Source: Chloroflexus islandicus
GTDB lineage: Bacteria > Chloroflexota > Chloroflexia > Chloroflexales > Chloroflexaceae
Assembly (NCBI RefSeq): GCF_001650695.1
Contig: NZ_LWQS01000033.1
Location: 1-64,000 of the forward strand
Length of the DNA stretch: 64,000 nt
Reading direction: 5' to 3'
Shown: positions 36,462 to 45,472 of the stretch, piece after piece
Position numbering within the stretch: the stretch's first letter is position 1
Layout: each line of letters begins with the position of its first letter
Translations under genes and position numbers: made by a program
The notes under the pieces: model-generated
What the model was told of the DNA's origin: nothing
Databases searched by the model: none
The model's input: only the letters and a program-made list of their open reading frames with translations

Positions 36462-37877
36462 TTAGCCGACCGACCCTTCCATCTCAAGCTGGATCAGGCG
36501 GTTCAACTCGACCGCATACTCCATCGGCAGCTCGCGGGTGAACGGCTCCATGAAACCGAGCACGATCATCGAGAGCGCGTCCGACTCGGAAATGCCACGG
36601 CTCATCAGGTAGAAGAGCTGCTCGGCGCCGATGCGGCCAACGGTCGCCTCGTGGGCCAGCGTGCAGCGATCCTCTTCGATCTCGATGTACGGGATCGTGT
36701 CCGATGCCGACTTCTCGTCGAGGATCAGCGCGTCGCAGTTAACGTTGATCTTGGCGCCATACGCCCCCGGCGCAACTTTGGCCAGACCGCGGTAGGTAGT
36801 CTTGCCGCCGTCTTTGCTCACCGACTTGTTGGTGATGCGCGAAGTCGTTTCCGGCGCGAGATGCACCATCTTGGCGCCGGCGTCTTGGTGCTGGCCGCGA
36901 CCGGCATACGCCACCGAGAGCACCTCGCCGCGCGCCTTGCGGCCCATCAGGTAGACCGACGGGTACTTCATGGTCAGCTTCGAGCCGATATTGCCGTCCA
37001 CCCACTCCATGCTGGCCTCTTCGTAAGCCACTGCCCGCTTGGTGACGAGATTGAAGATATTGTTGGCCCAGTTCTGGATGGTGGTATAGCGGAACTTGCC
37101 GCCCTTCTTGACGATCACCTCGACCACCGCCGAGTGGAGCGAGTTGGTGCTGTAGATCGGCGCGGTACACCCTTCGATGTAGTGCGCTTCGGCCCCTTCG
37201 TCAATGATGATCAGCGTGCGCTCGAACTGGCCCATGCGCTCGGCATTGATGCGGAAGTAGGCTTGCAGCGGAATATCGACCTTGACCCCCTTCGGCACAT
37301 AGACGAACGAGCCACCCGACCAGACCGCAGTGTTGAGCGCGGCATACTTGTTGTCAGCCGCCGGCACAATGGTGCCGAAGTACTCCTTGAAGAACTCAGG
37401 GTACTCTTTCAGCGCGGTGTCGGTATCGAGGAAGATCACGCCTTGCTTGGCCCACTCTTCGCGCAGCGAGTGGTAGACGACTTCCGACTCATACTGCGCG
37501 CCGACGCCGGCGAGAAACTTGCGCTCGGCTTCGGGAATGCCTAGCCGCTCGAAGGTATTCTTGATCTCCGGCGGCACCGCATCCCAGTCGGTCTGCGGAC
37601 GCTCGTTGGCGCGCACGAAGTAGTGAATGTCATCGTAATTCAGCTCGGCCAATTCCGGGTTGGCCCACGTGCCCACCAGCGGCGTCGGCTTCTTGTTAAA
37701 AATCTCGAGCGCGCGCAGCCGCCGCTTCAACATCCACTCCGGCTCGCCCTTCATGCCGGAAAGTTCGCGCACAATGCGCTCGTTCAAGCCTTTGGGCGCT
37801 TTATAGACATAGCGCTCTTCCTGCCGGAAGCCATAGCGCGAGTAGTCAAACTGCAAATTGACTGCCTCAGAAACCAC
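36462..37877 (-). CDS. sufB: Fe-S cluster assembly protein SufB
   Basis: 471 residues, full length. SufB is the scaffold subunit of the SufBCD complex. Family signatures include [15 protein letters not shown], the [22 protein letters not shown] region with a conserved cysteine, [18 protein letters not shown] and the C-terminal [23 protein letters not shown] start after AAAGGAG. It follows sufU by 34 bases and is the last suf gene proper, ahead of the repeat array. Confidence 0.97.
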   Translation of the reverse strand: MVSEAVNLQFDYSRYGFRQEERYVYKAPKGLNERIVRELSGMKGEPEWMLKRRLRALEIFNKKPTPLVGTWANPELAELNYDDIHYFVRANERPQTDWDAVPPEIKNTFERLGIPEAERKFLAGVGAQYESEVVYHSLREEWAKQGVIFLDTDTALKEYPEFFKEYFGTIVPAADNKYAALNTAVWSGGSFVYVPKGVKVDIPLQAYFRINAERMGQFERTLIIIDEGAEAHYIEGCTAPIYSTNSLHSAVVEVIVKKGGKFRYTTIQNWANNIFNLVTKRAVAYEEASMEWVDGNIGSKLTMKYPSVYLMGRKARGEVLSVAYAGRGQHQDAGAKMVHLAPETTSRITNKSVSKDGGKTTYRGLAKVAPGAYGAKINVNCDALILDEKSASDTIPYIEIEEDRCTLAHEATVGRIGAEQLFYLMSRGISESDALSMIVLGFMEPFTRELPMEYAVELNRLIQLEMEGSVG

Positions 37878-37911
37878 AGTCGCTCTCCTTTGCTAGTATG
37901 ATCGACGCCAC

Positions 37912-38304
37912 TTATATCTCTTCATCCTCCTGACCCACCCCATATAGGCCGGCTTTGAGCGCCTTGAGCGAAAGCAGCGCGCACTTGAGCCGGGTCGGAT
38001 TGTGAGCCAGCGGTATCCCGATGATGTCGAGCAAATCATCCTTACTAAACTGCTTGGCCTCGGCGACCGGCTTCCCCTTGATCGCCTCGGTGAGCAGTGA
38101 GGCGCTAGCTTGGCTGATCGCGCAGCCGCGCCCGGTGAATCGCACATCAGTGATCACATCGTCAGCGATGGCCAACTCGAGCCGGATCTGATCGCCGCAG
38201 AGCGGATTGCGCTCTTCCCGCACGACCGTTGGCGCCGGCAAATGGCCATAGTTGCGCGGATGACGGGCATGTTCGAGGATCTGTTCGCGATAGATGTCAT
38301 CCAT
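37912..38304 (-). CDS. sufU: SufU-like sulfur-transfer/scaffold protein
   Basis: 130 residues with Cys36 (NPLCGDQI), Cys61 (GRGCAISQASASL) and Cys108 (RLKCALLS). SufU accepts sulfur from SufS through a zinc site in Firmicutes. The sequence around Cys61 is SufU-like, but the Cys61-Cys108 distance (47) is shorter than in Bacillus SufU, so the SufU-specific insertion appears to be missing. The second of two nearby ATG codons is used because of the ribosome-site spacing. It lies 19 bases after sufS and 34 before sufB. Confidence 0.9.
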   Translation of the reverse strand: MDDIYREQILEHARHPRNYGHLPAPTVVREERNPLCGDQIRLELAIADDVITDVRFTGRGCAISQASASLLTEAIKGKPVAEAKQFSKDDLLDIIGIPLAHNPTRLKCALLSLKALKAGLYGVGQEDEEI

Positions 38305-38323
38305 AGCCATAGCTCGCTGTCGT

Positions 38324-39562
38324 TCAGGCAAAGATCTGGCGCGCCTTCCGCAGCGCCGCCGCGAGCCGGTCGATCTCTTCGGGCAAGTTGTAGAGATAGA
38401 AACTCGCTCGTGTCGTCGCCGGCACCCCCAACACCCGGTGCAACGGCTGAGTGCAGTGATGGCCGGCCCGCACCGCCACCCCCTCTTGGTCGAGAATGGC
38501 TGCCACATCGTGCGGATGCACCCCTTCGAGCGAGAAACTCACCGCGCCACCCCGATCCGGCCCTGCCGGCGGCCCATAGACGGTCAAACCCGGCACCTCA
38601 GCCAACCGCTCGAGCGCATACGCGGTCAACTCCTGCTCGTGGTGATGGATCGCCGCCAAGCCTACCTCGCGCAGGTAATCAGCCGCTTCGCCGAGCGCAA
38701 TCGCTTCGCCGATTGCCGGCGTACCCGCCTCAAAGCGGGCCGGCACCGCGGCAAAGGTGCTGTGATCCAGCTCCACCAGATCGATCATCGAGCCGCCGCC
38801 GAGGAAGGGAGGCATCGCGTTGAGCAGCTCGCGCCGGCCCCACAACACGCCGACGCCGGTCGGGCCACACATTTTATGCCCGCTGAAGGCGAGAAAATCG
38901 ATCCCCAGCGCCTGCACATCGACTGGCATATGCGGCACGCTCTGGGCCGCATCGAGCAACACCCGCGCACCAACCGCCCGCGCCCGCGCCACAATCGGCT
39001 CAACCGGATTGATGGTGCCAAAGACGTTCGATTGATGGGTAAAAGCAACCAGCTTCACCCGCTCGTCGAGCAGGCGATCGAGATCATCCAACACCAAGCG
39101 GCCTTGGCCATCAAACGGCAGATAGACCAACTCGGCGCCGGTGCGCTGGGCCAGCAACTGCCACGGCACGATATTGGAATGGTGCTCCATCATCGTCAGC
39201 AGGATGCGATCGCCGGCCCGAATATTGGCGCTGCCCCACGAGTAGGCCACCAGATTAATCGCCTCGGTGGTATTGCGCACAAAGATCACTTCACGCTGGC
39301 TCGGCGCGTTGATCAGGCGGGCCAACTTGCCGCGCGCGCGCTCGTAAGCAAAGGTCGCATCTTCGCTCAGACGATAGACACCGCGGTGAACGTTGGCATT
39401 GTAGCGCCGGTAATAATCTTCCAGCGCCTCAATCACGCGCCGCGGCTTTTGTGACGAGGCGGCGCTATCGAGAAACGCCAGCGGCTTGCCATGCACCTCT
39501 TGATGGAGGATCGGAAAATCGCGCCGCAGCGTAATCACATCAAACTGTGACAGTGTCGCCAT
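38324..39562 (-). CDS. sufS: Cysteine desulfurase SufS
   Basis: 412 residues of the group-II desulfurase family. The PLP lysine is Lys230 (FLAFSGHKMCGPTG) and the persulfide cysteine is Cys370 (VRAGHHCTQPLH). It removes sulfur from cysteine to supply SufU/SufBCD. Additional PLP-site motifs (TMMEHHSNIVPW, DAAQSVPH) are intact. The start ATG precedes ATLSQFDVITLRRDFP. A 212-base gap separates it from sufD, containing a small GCAGAGCGGCGCTCTG palindrome. Confidence 0.96.
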   Translation of the reverse strand: MATLSQFDVITLRRDFPILHQEVHGKPLAFLDSAASSQKPRRVIEALEDYYRRYNANVHRGVYRLSEDATFAYERARGKLARLINAPSQREVIFVRNTTEAINLVAYSWGSANIRAGDRILLTMMEHHSNIVPWQLLAQRTGAELVYLPFDGQGRLVLDDLDRLLDERVKLVAFTHQSNVFGTINPVEPIVARARAVGARVLLDAAQSVPHMPVDVQALGIDFLAFSGHKMCGPTGVGVLWGRRELLNAMPPFLGGGSMIDLVELDHSTFAAVPARFEAGTPAIGEAIALGEAADYLREVGLAAIHHHEQELTAYALERLAEVPGLTVYGPPAGPDRGGAVSFSLEGVHPHDVAAILDQEGVAVRAGHHCTQPLHRVLGVPATTRASFYLYNLPEEIDRLAAALRKARQIFA

Positions 39563-39774
39563 AGCTCCACCTTATCTGCACGCCGGCCCGCGACCGGACG
39601 CCAGACCCACCGGCGAGGCACTTCCCTCGCCCATCGCACGGCGAACTACCTAACAACGAACCCAGTGTAACGGGCTTGTGCCGCAGCCTGCGTACGGCTT
39701 GAGCCCACAAGTCAGCAGAGCGGCGCTCTGTTGGGGGTGCGGCAGTGAGCCTGCCGCACGCCACCCGATTGCAA

Positions 39775-40989
39775 TCAAATCTTGGCCGCAATCTCAGCCG
39801 TCAACTCTGCCCGCAGCTCTTCCAGCGGCACCGTTTCCAAGGCCGGCTCGAAGAAGCCCATCACGATCATCCGCTGCGCTTCGGCACGCGGAATGCCGCG
39901 GGTCTGCATATAGAAGAGCTGCTCTTGATCGATGTCGCCGCTGGTCGAAGCATGCCCGCCCTTCAGCACATCGTTCGTGCTAATCATCAGGCCGGGGATG
40001 CTATCGTTGCGCGCCTTGGGGCTAAGGTGCAACGCATGCTCTTCCAGCCGGGTGCTGGTCGCCGCCGACTCGTGCTCGATCTTGATCATGCCGTCGAACA
40101 CGCTATAGGCGGTATCGTTGACCACTGTCTTAAACTGCATGAAGCTCTCGCAGTTGTGGCCAACGTGGCGCATCCACGGCGCAATCACCAGATGCTGCGT
40201 ATCGGCGGCAAAGGTCGCTCCCAGCCAATTGAGGCGCGAACCATTGCCAACCAGCGTGGTTTCGGCCTCGATATGCTGCACCTGCCCGCCCAGTTGGATC
40301 GACGTCCACTCAATATTTGCATCGCGGGCAAGGATGGCACGCTGGCCGGCCAGATGGTAGACCCCGCTGCCCCAATGCTGGATGCTGACAAAGCGGACAC
40401 TGGCGCCATCACCAACGAAGAGTTCGGTGATCGGGCCGGCAAACGAGCCAGCACGCAGATCAGGTGAGGTAAACTCCTCGATCAAGGTCACACTAGCGTG
40501 CGGCTCGACGATCACCAGCGTGCGCGGGAAGATCGCCGTACCGTCGGTAGCGAGCGTATAGATCAAGCGCAGCGGCACCTCAATCGCCACGCCCTTAGGC
40601 ACATACAGCAATGCGCCATCTTGCCAGAGCGCCGCCCGCAGCGCGCTAAATTTATGCTTCAACGGCTCAACCGCCGTATCCATATACTTCTGGATCAACG
40701 CCTCGTGGGTGTGCAGCGCCGCCGCCAGTGTCGTAAAGACGACGCCTTGCGCCGCCAAGGCCGGATCCCACTGGATCGCAGTAGCATGCGCACCGTCAGA
40801 CGGAGCAATCGTGGTCGGATCGAGCTTGCTCAGATCGGTGCGCCGCCACTCCGGCGGGTTCATCTGGGCAAACGCAGTCCACGCCTCGCGCCGCCGCTCG
40901 GTAAGCCATGCCGGTTCGCCGGCTGACTGCGAACGAGCCACGACCATCTCGGCGCTGATCTCATTCAGGGTTGGCAATGTCGTTGTCAT
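39775..40989 (-). CDS. sufD: Fe-S cluster assembly protein SufD
   Basis: 404 residues, a SufB paralogue that completes the SufBCD complex. Recognised from PEWRRTDLSKLDP, the YVPKGVAIEVPLRL strand, the VTLIEEFTSPD segment and the SSTTRGIPRAEAQRMIVMGFFEPALE-type C-terminus. The second ATG is used because the first lies within the Shine-Dalgarno (AAGGGAG). It lies 11 bases after sufC. Confidence 0.95.
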   Translation of the reverse strand: MTTTLPTLNEISAEMVVARSQSAGEPAWLTERRREAWTAFAQMNPPEWRRTDLSKLDPTTIAPSDGAHATAIQWDPALAAQGVVFTTLAAALHTHEALIQKYMDTAVEPLKHKFSALRAALWQDGALLYVPKGVAIEVPLRLIYTLATDGTAIFPRTLVIVEPHASVTLIEEFTSPDLRAGSFAGPITELFVGDGASVRFVSIQHWGSGVYHLAGQRAILARDANIEWTSIQLGGQVQHIEAETTLVGNGSRLNWLGATFAADTQHLVIAPWMRHVGHNCESFMQFKTVVNDTAYSVFDGMIKIEHESAATSTRLEEHALHLSPKARNDSIPGLMISTNDVLKGGHASTSGDIDQEQLFYMQTRGIPRAEAQRMIVMGFFEPALETVPLEELRAELTAEIAAKI

Positions 40990-41000
40990 GCGCATCTCCC

Positions 41001-41780
41001 TTAAGCCGCACCGGTCAGCTCCTCGCGGAGCCAGTCGTAACCCTTCTCCTCCAGCTCAAGCGCCAATTCGGGGCCGCCTTCGCGCACGATGCGGCCATCC
41101 ATCATCACCGACACGACATCGGGCTTGATGTAGTTCAGCAGGCGCTGGTAGTGCGTAATCACCAACACGCCCATCTCGGGGCCGGCCAAGCGATTGACGC
41201 CATTGGCCACAATCCGCAACGCATCAATATCAAGCCCCGAGTCGGTCTCATCGAGCACCGCCATCGACGGCTTGAGCAACATCATCTGCAAAATCTCCAG
41301 CCGCTTCTTCTCGCCGCCGCTGAAGCCATCGTTGAGGTACCGGCGGATAAAGCTCTCGTCCATATCCAGCACATTGAGGCCTTCGCGCAGCAGCTTACGG
41401 AACTCGGCGGCCGGAATCGCCGTCTCCTTCGGATCCTTACCCTCTTCGGCGCGATGGGCATTGATTGCTGCCCGCAAGAAATTCGCCACTGTCACCCCCG
41501 GCACCGCCACCGGATACTGGAAGGCAAGGAAAACACCGAGCCGGCTGCGCTCATCCGGCTCCAGCTCAAGCAGATTGTGGCCCTTGTACCAAATCTCGCC
41601 GCCGGTCACTTCATACGACGGATGGCCGGCAATGATATACGACAAAGTGCTCTTGCCGCTGCCGTTCGGGCCCATAATTGCATGAATGGTGCCTTGCCGC
41701 ACCGTCAGATTGACGCCGCGCAGAATCTCTTTGTCACCGATCCGCGCATAGAGATCTTTGATGATCAGATCGTTGCTCAT
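41001..41780 (-). CDS. sufC: SufC ATPase of the SufBCD complex
   Basis: 259 residues. Walker A is [11 protein letters not shown], the signature is [11 protein letters not shown], and Walker B is [14 protein letters not shown] followed by the switch histidine in VITHYQR. This is the typical cytosolic SufC form without membrane partners. The start ATG is set by GAGGAG and family length. It lies 30 bases after sufR. Confidence 0.97.
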   Translation of the reverse strand: MSNDLIIKDLYARIGDKEILRGVNLTVRQGTIHAIMGPNGSGKSTLSYIIAGHPSYEVTGGEIWYKGHNLLELEPDERSRLGVFLAFQYPVAVPGVTVANFLRAAINAHRAEEGKDPKETAIPAAEFRKLLREGLNVLDMDESFIRRYLNDGFSGGEKKRLEILQMMLLKPSMAVLDETDSGLDIDALRIVANGVNRLAGPEMGVLVITHYQRLLNYIKPDVVSVMMDGRIVREGGPELALELEEKGYDWLREELTGAA

Positions 41781-41810
41781 GTGCTCCTCATCAAACAAAG
41801 CAGAACAACC

Positions 41811-42488
41811 CTAAACCTTCGCATCAGAGTCAGCAACCGATGGCGCTACCGTGAGCGGAATATCGTTTGGACGCAAAACGAAACGGCAATTATGCGCCCC
41901 CGCCCGGATGGTATCTTCGAGCACGAGCTTTTCGCCGAGCACGTACTCGATCATGCGCCGCTCCATCGAGCAAACTTCCGGATGATCGGCTGCGACATCG
42001 TAGAACGGGCAGGCGAACAGGCGCAACACGTCACCTTCGGGATCAATCTCAGCCGGCACGCCGCGCTGTTCTAGCAACGCACGCAACTCGTTGAGGCGCG
42101 CCGCCACATCGCTGCCGGCCATCCGGTCGGCATACTCGCTCGCCAGCCGCTGGCTGACCCGGTCGAGCAACTGCTCAACCTTCCCCTCACCTTCCAGCTC
42201 GATCAGCTCGCGCAACAAGCTGCTGATCAGCCGGTCGTACTGCTTGGGGAACGACTTTTGCGCCTTCTCAGACAGGGAATAGACTAACCGCGGACGGCCC
42301 GGCCCATTGCGCTCGCTCGTCACCTCGACCATGTCTTCGGCTTGCAGATGCACGAGGTGATCGCGCACCGCCGTCGTGCTGACGCCGAGCAGATCGGCCA
42401 GCTCTTTGACGGTAGCCCGCGCATGGCGCTGCAAGTAGCGCAAAATGATGCCGGCTGGACTATCGGACGGATAGCGTGAGATTTCCAT
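41811..42488 (-). CDS. sufR: SufR-type Fe-S-dependent repressor of the suf operon
   Basis: 225 residues. The N-terminal winged helix (VKELADLLGVSTTAVRDHL, wing ERNGPGRPRLVYSL) is followed by a C-terminal Fe-S region with Cys160 (LFACPFYD), Cys173 (EVCSMERR) and Cys201 (AHNCRFVL). The 13- and 28-residue spacing fits SufR. In cyanobacteria SufR represses the divergent or following suf genes when its cluster is intact. Here it is the first gene of the suf operon, downstream of a consensus promoter overlapped by a palindrome. ATG start by family alignment. Confidence 0.92.
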   Translation of the reverse strand: MEISRYPSDSPAGIILRYLQRHARATVKELADLLGVSTTAVRDHLVHLQAEDMVEVTSERNGPGRPRLVYSLSEKAQKSFPKQYDRLISSLLRELIELEGEGKVEQLLDRVSQRLASEYADRMAGSDVAARLNELRALLEQRGVPAEIDPEGDVLRLFACPFYDVAADHPEVCSMERRMIEYVLGEKLVLEDTIRAGAHNCRFVLRPNDIPLTVAPSVADSDAKV

Positions 42489-42507
42489 AGTCGCACTACT
42501 CCGAACT

Positions 42508-42546
42508 ACTACGGTGTAGTCTACCAGCATTTCAAGCTATTGTCAA
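42508..42546 (-). promoter_or_regulatory. Promoter and putative SufR operator of the suf operon
   Basis: On the minus strand TTGACA, exactly 17 bases, then TAGACT form a near-consensus sigma70 promoter. A perfect inverted repeat ACTAC-ACC-GTAGT (42508-42520) overlaps the -10 end and the transcription start, and a second GTAG-A-CTAC palindrome overlaps the -10 itself. This is the expected place for autoregulation by SufR. Confidence 0.7.
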
Positions 42547-42629
42547 TAAAAAAGCCAAAAACTTCTTTTATTCCAGCCGTACCGCCTTCGCCGCACCGTG
42601 GTGCTCTTGCAAGAGGTGTAATTTTGTAA

Positions 42630-42658
42630 TTGACATTACGTGAAATCGGTACTACACT
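42630..42658 (+). promoter_or_regulatory. Promoter of the DUF4177-like gene
   Basis: TTGACA, 17 bases, TACACT on the plus strand. The bases around the -10 (GGTACTACACTG) share ACTACA with the sufR operator, so the same regulator might touch both divergent promoters. Confidence 0.65.
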
Positions 42659-42747
42659 GCTCATGTGCCCGGCAGACCGGGGCACAGCGGCAGCGACGGG
42701 GGCCGGCGCCACGGCCACCCGCCGCGTAACACCAAAAGGAGCATCGT

Positions 42748-43011
42748 ATGCGTTGGGAGTACAAAGTCGTGTTTGTCGAGGCGTGGCAGCGCGTCTCGGT
42801 CGAGGGACAAGAGAGCTATCCCGAAGCGGGTGAGCGCAATACCGGCTTTGCCCGTCGCTTTCTCAACGGGTTAGGCGCTGATGGGTGGGAAGTGTGTGGG
42901 GTGCAAGCGGTGATGCCGGGCCGCAGCTATCTCTTGCTCAAGCGCCCCTTAGCTGATGGCGCCGAACCCGATCTCTCGGTGTCGCGCCGGCCCAACCCAA
43001 ACGTGCCGTAA
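42748..43011 (+). CDS. Small DUF4177-like protein (hypothetical)
   Basis: 87 residues beginning RWEYKVVFVEAW, with LNGLGADGWEVCGVQAV followed by a strand (SYLLLKRPL). The pattern 'YKVV...LN.LG..GWE.......ll.kr' is that of DUF4177-type small proteins. A disordered Pro/Asp tail closes it. No function is known. AAGGAG is seven bases before the ATG and a consensus promoter lies upstream, so it is a genuinely expressed gene, divergent from sufR. Confidence 0.82.
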   Translation: MRWEYKVVFVEAWQRVSVEGQESYPEAGERNTGFARRFLNGLGADGWEVCGVQAVMPGRSYLLLKRPLADGAEPDLSVSRRPNPNVP

Positions 43012-43025
43012 GCAGCCGCCACGAG

Positions 43026-43210
43026 GCAAAGGCGCAGAGGGGGCAAAGACGCAGAGAAATCTTAACGCAAAGGCGCTAAGACGCGAAGGTTATGGCTGCC
43101 AGCACACTCAAACATCCGCCCAAAAACCCTCTGCGTTGTAAGAGCCGGACAGCCGTCCGGCTCTACAGCGTCTCTGCGCCTTTGCGTTTACCAGCCTTTG
43201 CGTTCTTTGC
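43026..43210. repeat. GCAAAGGCGCAGAG-type repeat tract
   Basis: A run of CGAGGCAAAGGCGCAGAGG... and TTAACGCAAAGGCGCTAAG, then a GAGCCGGACAGCCGTCCGGCTC palindrome, then the inverse CGCCTTTGCGTTTACC and TTTGCGTTCTTTGCGCC. Together they could form a long hairpin between two convergent genes. It is of the same family as the tract at 30.65 kb. Confidence 0.75.
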
Positions 43211-43215
43211 GCCTG

Positions 43216-43476
43216 CTACCTGCCATCACGCGGATCGCGGCGCGGCGTGGCCCGCGGGCCGCGGGTGGTAAAGATCCCGCCTTCAGCGGCGTTACTCCGC
43301 TCGTGGGTCAGGCTAATGCTCGGCGGTTGCGGCCCATCGCTCTGGCCGACCGCCAACCGTTGCAACTCGTGCTGGCGCAACTCCTCGGCCCGCTCGATCA
43401 ATTCCGGCGCTTCGTCGTAGTAGAATTGCAACGCTTGGCCGTGCTGATCGACCCCGGTATAGCGCAATTCAATCAT
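43216..43476 (-). CDS. Small protein coupled to the Clp-like ATPase (unknown)
   Basis: 86 residues. An N-terminal strand (MIELRYTGVDQHGQALQFYYD), a charged helix (APELIERAEELRQHELQRLA) and a disordered Arg/Pro tail are seen. No family was recognised. Its ATG overlaps the stop of the AAA+ gene (ATGA), so translation is probably coupled. It may be an adaptor or partner of that ATPase. Confidence 0.7.
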   Translation of the reverse strand: MIELRYTGVDQHGQALQFYYDEAPELIERAEELRQHELQRLAVGQSDGPQPPSISLTHERSNAAEGGIFTTRGPRATPRRDPRDGR

Positions 43477-44426
43477 ACTGCCGGGGGAATGCCACCCGAC
43501 GCCAGCAAATCGGCCAGCGGCGCTTCGATATCTTTCAGAATGCGCTGGCGCAATGGCCGCGCGCCAAACCGCGAGTCAAACCCTTTGGTGAGCAGATACT
43601 CTTTGGCGGCTGGCGTGACGCGCAACTGCACCGCATACCGCACATACTGCTGATTGCACTCGGCAATCATGCGATCAAACACTTGGCTGAGCGTTTCCGC
43701 CGAGAGCGGACGGAAGGCGATGATTTCATCAAGCCGGTTGATCCACTCTGGCTGAAATACCTTCTGCAAGGCTTCAAACCCGATCTGGTAGATCTCGCGC
43801 CCAGTCGCTTCCACGTCTTTATGCGGCGTGCGGAACCCAATCGTGCGCCGATCGAGAAAATCGACCATCTCTTTCGCACCAACATTGGTGGTGAAAATCA
43901 CGATACTGTTCTGAAAGCTCACCCGCCGGCCGCCATTGAGCAAGAGGATCTCGCCGTCTTCCATCACCTGCAAGAGCAGGTTCCACAGTTCGGGTTGGCC
44001 CTTCTCAATTTCATCAAACAGTACAACGCTATTCTCTTGCTCGATAATATCGGGGTTCAGCAGCGGCTTTTGGTCACGCCCGACATAGCTCGGCGGCGCA
44101 CCCACCAAGGCGCTCACTTCGTGGCCTTGGCTAAACAGCGAACAGTCGATTTTGAGAAAGGCGCTGCCATCGGGCCGGAGCAGCTCGGCCAACGCGCGGG
44201 CGGTGGCCGTCTTGCCAACGCCGGTAGGGCCGAGGAAGAGGAGGGTCGCGCGCGGACGGCGCGTATTGCCGGCAGAAAAGCCAAACCGCGACCGGTTGAG
44301 CACCCGGATCACACTCTCGATCGCCCGCTCTTGGCCAAAGATCTGTTCGCGCAACCGGCGCTCGACCACATCGAGCGGGTTTTTGTCACCGCGCACCGCT
44401 AACTTCATCTGACCTTCGTTCGCCAT
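43473..44426 (-). CDS. Single-domain ClpA/ClpB-type AAA+ ATPase
   Basis: 317 residues corresponding to the second ATPase ring of ClpA/B with its small C-terminal domain. Walker A is GPTGVGKT (66-73), Walker B is VVLFDEIE (134-141), and the sensor/Arg elements are FQPEWINRLDEIIAFRPL and FGARPLRQRI. The N-terminal domain, first ATPase ring and middle coiled coil of ClpB are absent. No ClpP-binding IGF/L loop is evident. It may act as a small unfoldase or remodeller with the overlapping 86-residue protein. GGGGAGG precedes the ATG. Confidence 0.85.
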   Translation of the reverse strand: MANEGQMKLAVRGDKNPLDVVERRLREQIFGQERAIESVIRVLNRSRFGFSAGNTRRPRATLLFLGPTGVGKTATARALAELLRPDGSAFLKIDCSLFSQGHEVSALVGAPPSYVGRDQKPLLNPDIIEQENSVVLFDEIEKGQPELWNLLLQVMEDGEILLLNGGRRVSFQNSIVIFTTNVGAKEMVDFLDRRTIGFRTPHKDVEATGREIYQIGFEALQKVFQPEWINRLDEIIAFRPLSAETLSQVFDRMIAECNQQYVRYAVQLRVTPAAKEYLLTKGFDSRFGARPLRQRILKDIEAPLADLLASGGIPPAV

Positions 44427-44623
44427 AACGCCTCCCCTGCCAGCCACTGGCAACTACCATGCCATTGCCTCAGCGCCGGGTGAAGCGCCACGATGCTGCG
44501 TCATGATGCGGAAATGTGCGCCTTGCCACCCGCCCCTCGTTCATTGTACATCCAGTATAGGATGTTTCAGCCTTTATTGTACCACTGCCAGATAGCCTGT
44601 CCACGTGGTTAAGAAAACTGTCA

Positions 44624-45472
44624 TCAGCGTAACCACGCCAACGCGGTGGTCACGACGATAATCGAGTAAAACAGCAGCGCCAATGGAAAGCCGCCGATCA
44701 AGATGACAAAGCCGATGTAGGGCAACGAGCCGCACGCATACGCGACGCTCACCACGATCATGAGCATCCGCCCGCGCTTGCGCCCGGTGGCCCAGTCTAC
44801 CAACCGCGACAGGGCATTGCCGGTCATCGGCCCAAGCAGGAAGGCGACAATGAACCCAAAGAAGCCGGCCCAACCGATCACCACGCCGGCCACTAAGGTC
44901 ACAATGAGCGCATACACCAGTGCAACCACGCCGGCCACCAACAACTGCGCTGGCCCGACTTGATAATTGACAGGCGTGCGCTCGCGCGCGCATTCGGGGC
45001 AGATCTGGCCAACCGGCGTCGCCCGCGCACATTCAGGGCAGATCGGGCGACCGCAACTAATGCAGCGCAACCCGGTTTCGCGCTGCGGATGGCGGTAGCA
45101 GACCAAGGTCTCGGTAGCCGGCTCAACCGGCGCCGGTGGCGCTTCCACCGCCACTGCCGGCTCTTCGCGCTCGCGCACCTGCACCCCTGTCGGCGCGAGC
45201 AGCTCACCGGCGGCCAACCGCGCCTCAACCTGCGCCAGCGTCGCGCGCGCTTCGCTGTTATCAGGTTCGACTGCTAAGGCGCGCAGCAGATATTCGCGCT
45301 TATCGCGGTAGGGCCGCACCGCCGCCGCCATGCCGAGCAGCGCATCAACGTGATGTGGATCTATTTCCAGCGCCTCGCGAAACCGCAAGCGCGCCGTCAC
45401 CGTATCGCCGGCAATCAACGCTGCTCTGCCGGCAGCAGTTAATTCGGCGGCTGTGATCGTTGACTCAGTCAT
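44624..45472 (-). CDS. Membrane protein with TPR, zinc-ribbon/B-box and transmembrane domains
   Basis: 282 residues. The N-terminal half has one to two TPR-like repeats (ARLRFREALEIDPHHVDAL, LRALAVEPDNSEARATL). The middle has a cysteine-rich zinc module (CYRHP, CISCGRPICPEC, ICPECA) of B-box/double zinc-ribbon type. The C-terminal half has about three to four membrane helices. Such membrane zinc proteins are common in Chloroflexota and of unknown function. The start has GGAGG four bases upstream, and the gene overlaps the methyltransferase stop by eight bases, so the two are coupled. Confidence 0.78.
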   Translation of the reverse strand: MTESTITAAELTAAGRAALIAGDTVTARLRFREALEIDPHHVDALLGMAAAVRPYRDKREYLLRALAVEPDNSEARATLAQVEARLAAGELLAPTGVQVREREEPAVAVEAPPAPVEPATETLVCYRHPQRETGLRCISCGRPICPECARATPVGQICPECARERTPVNYQVGPAQLLVAGVVALVYALIVTLVAGVVIGWAGFFGFIVAFLLGPMTGNALSRLVDWATGRKRGRMLMIVVSVAYACGSLPYIGFVILIGGFPLALLFYSIIVVTTALAWLR

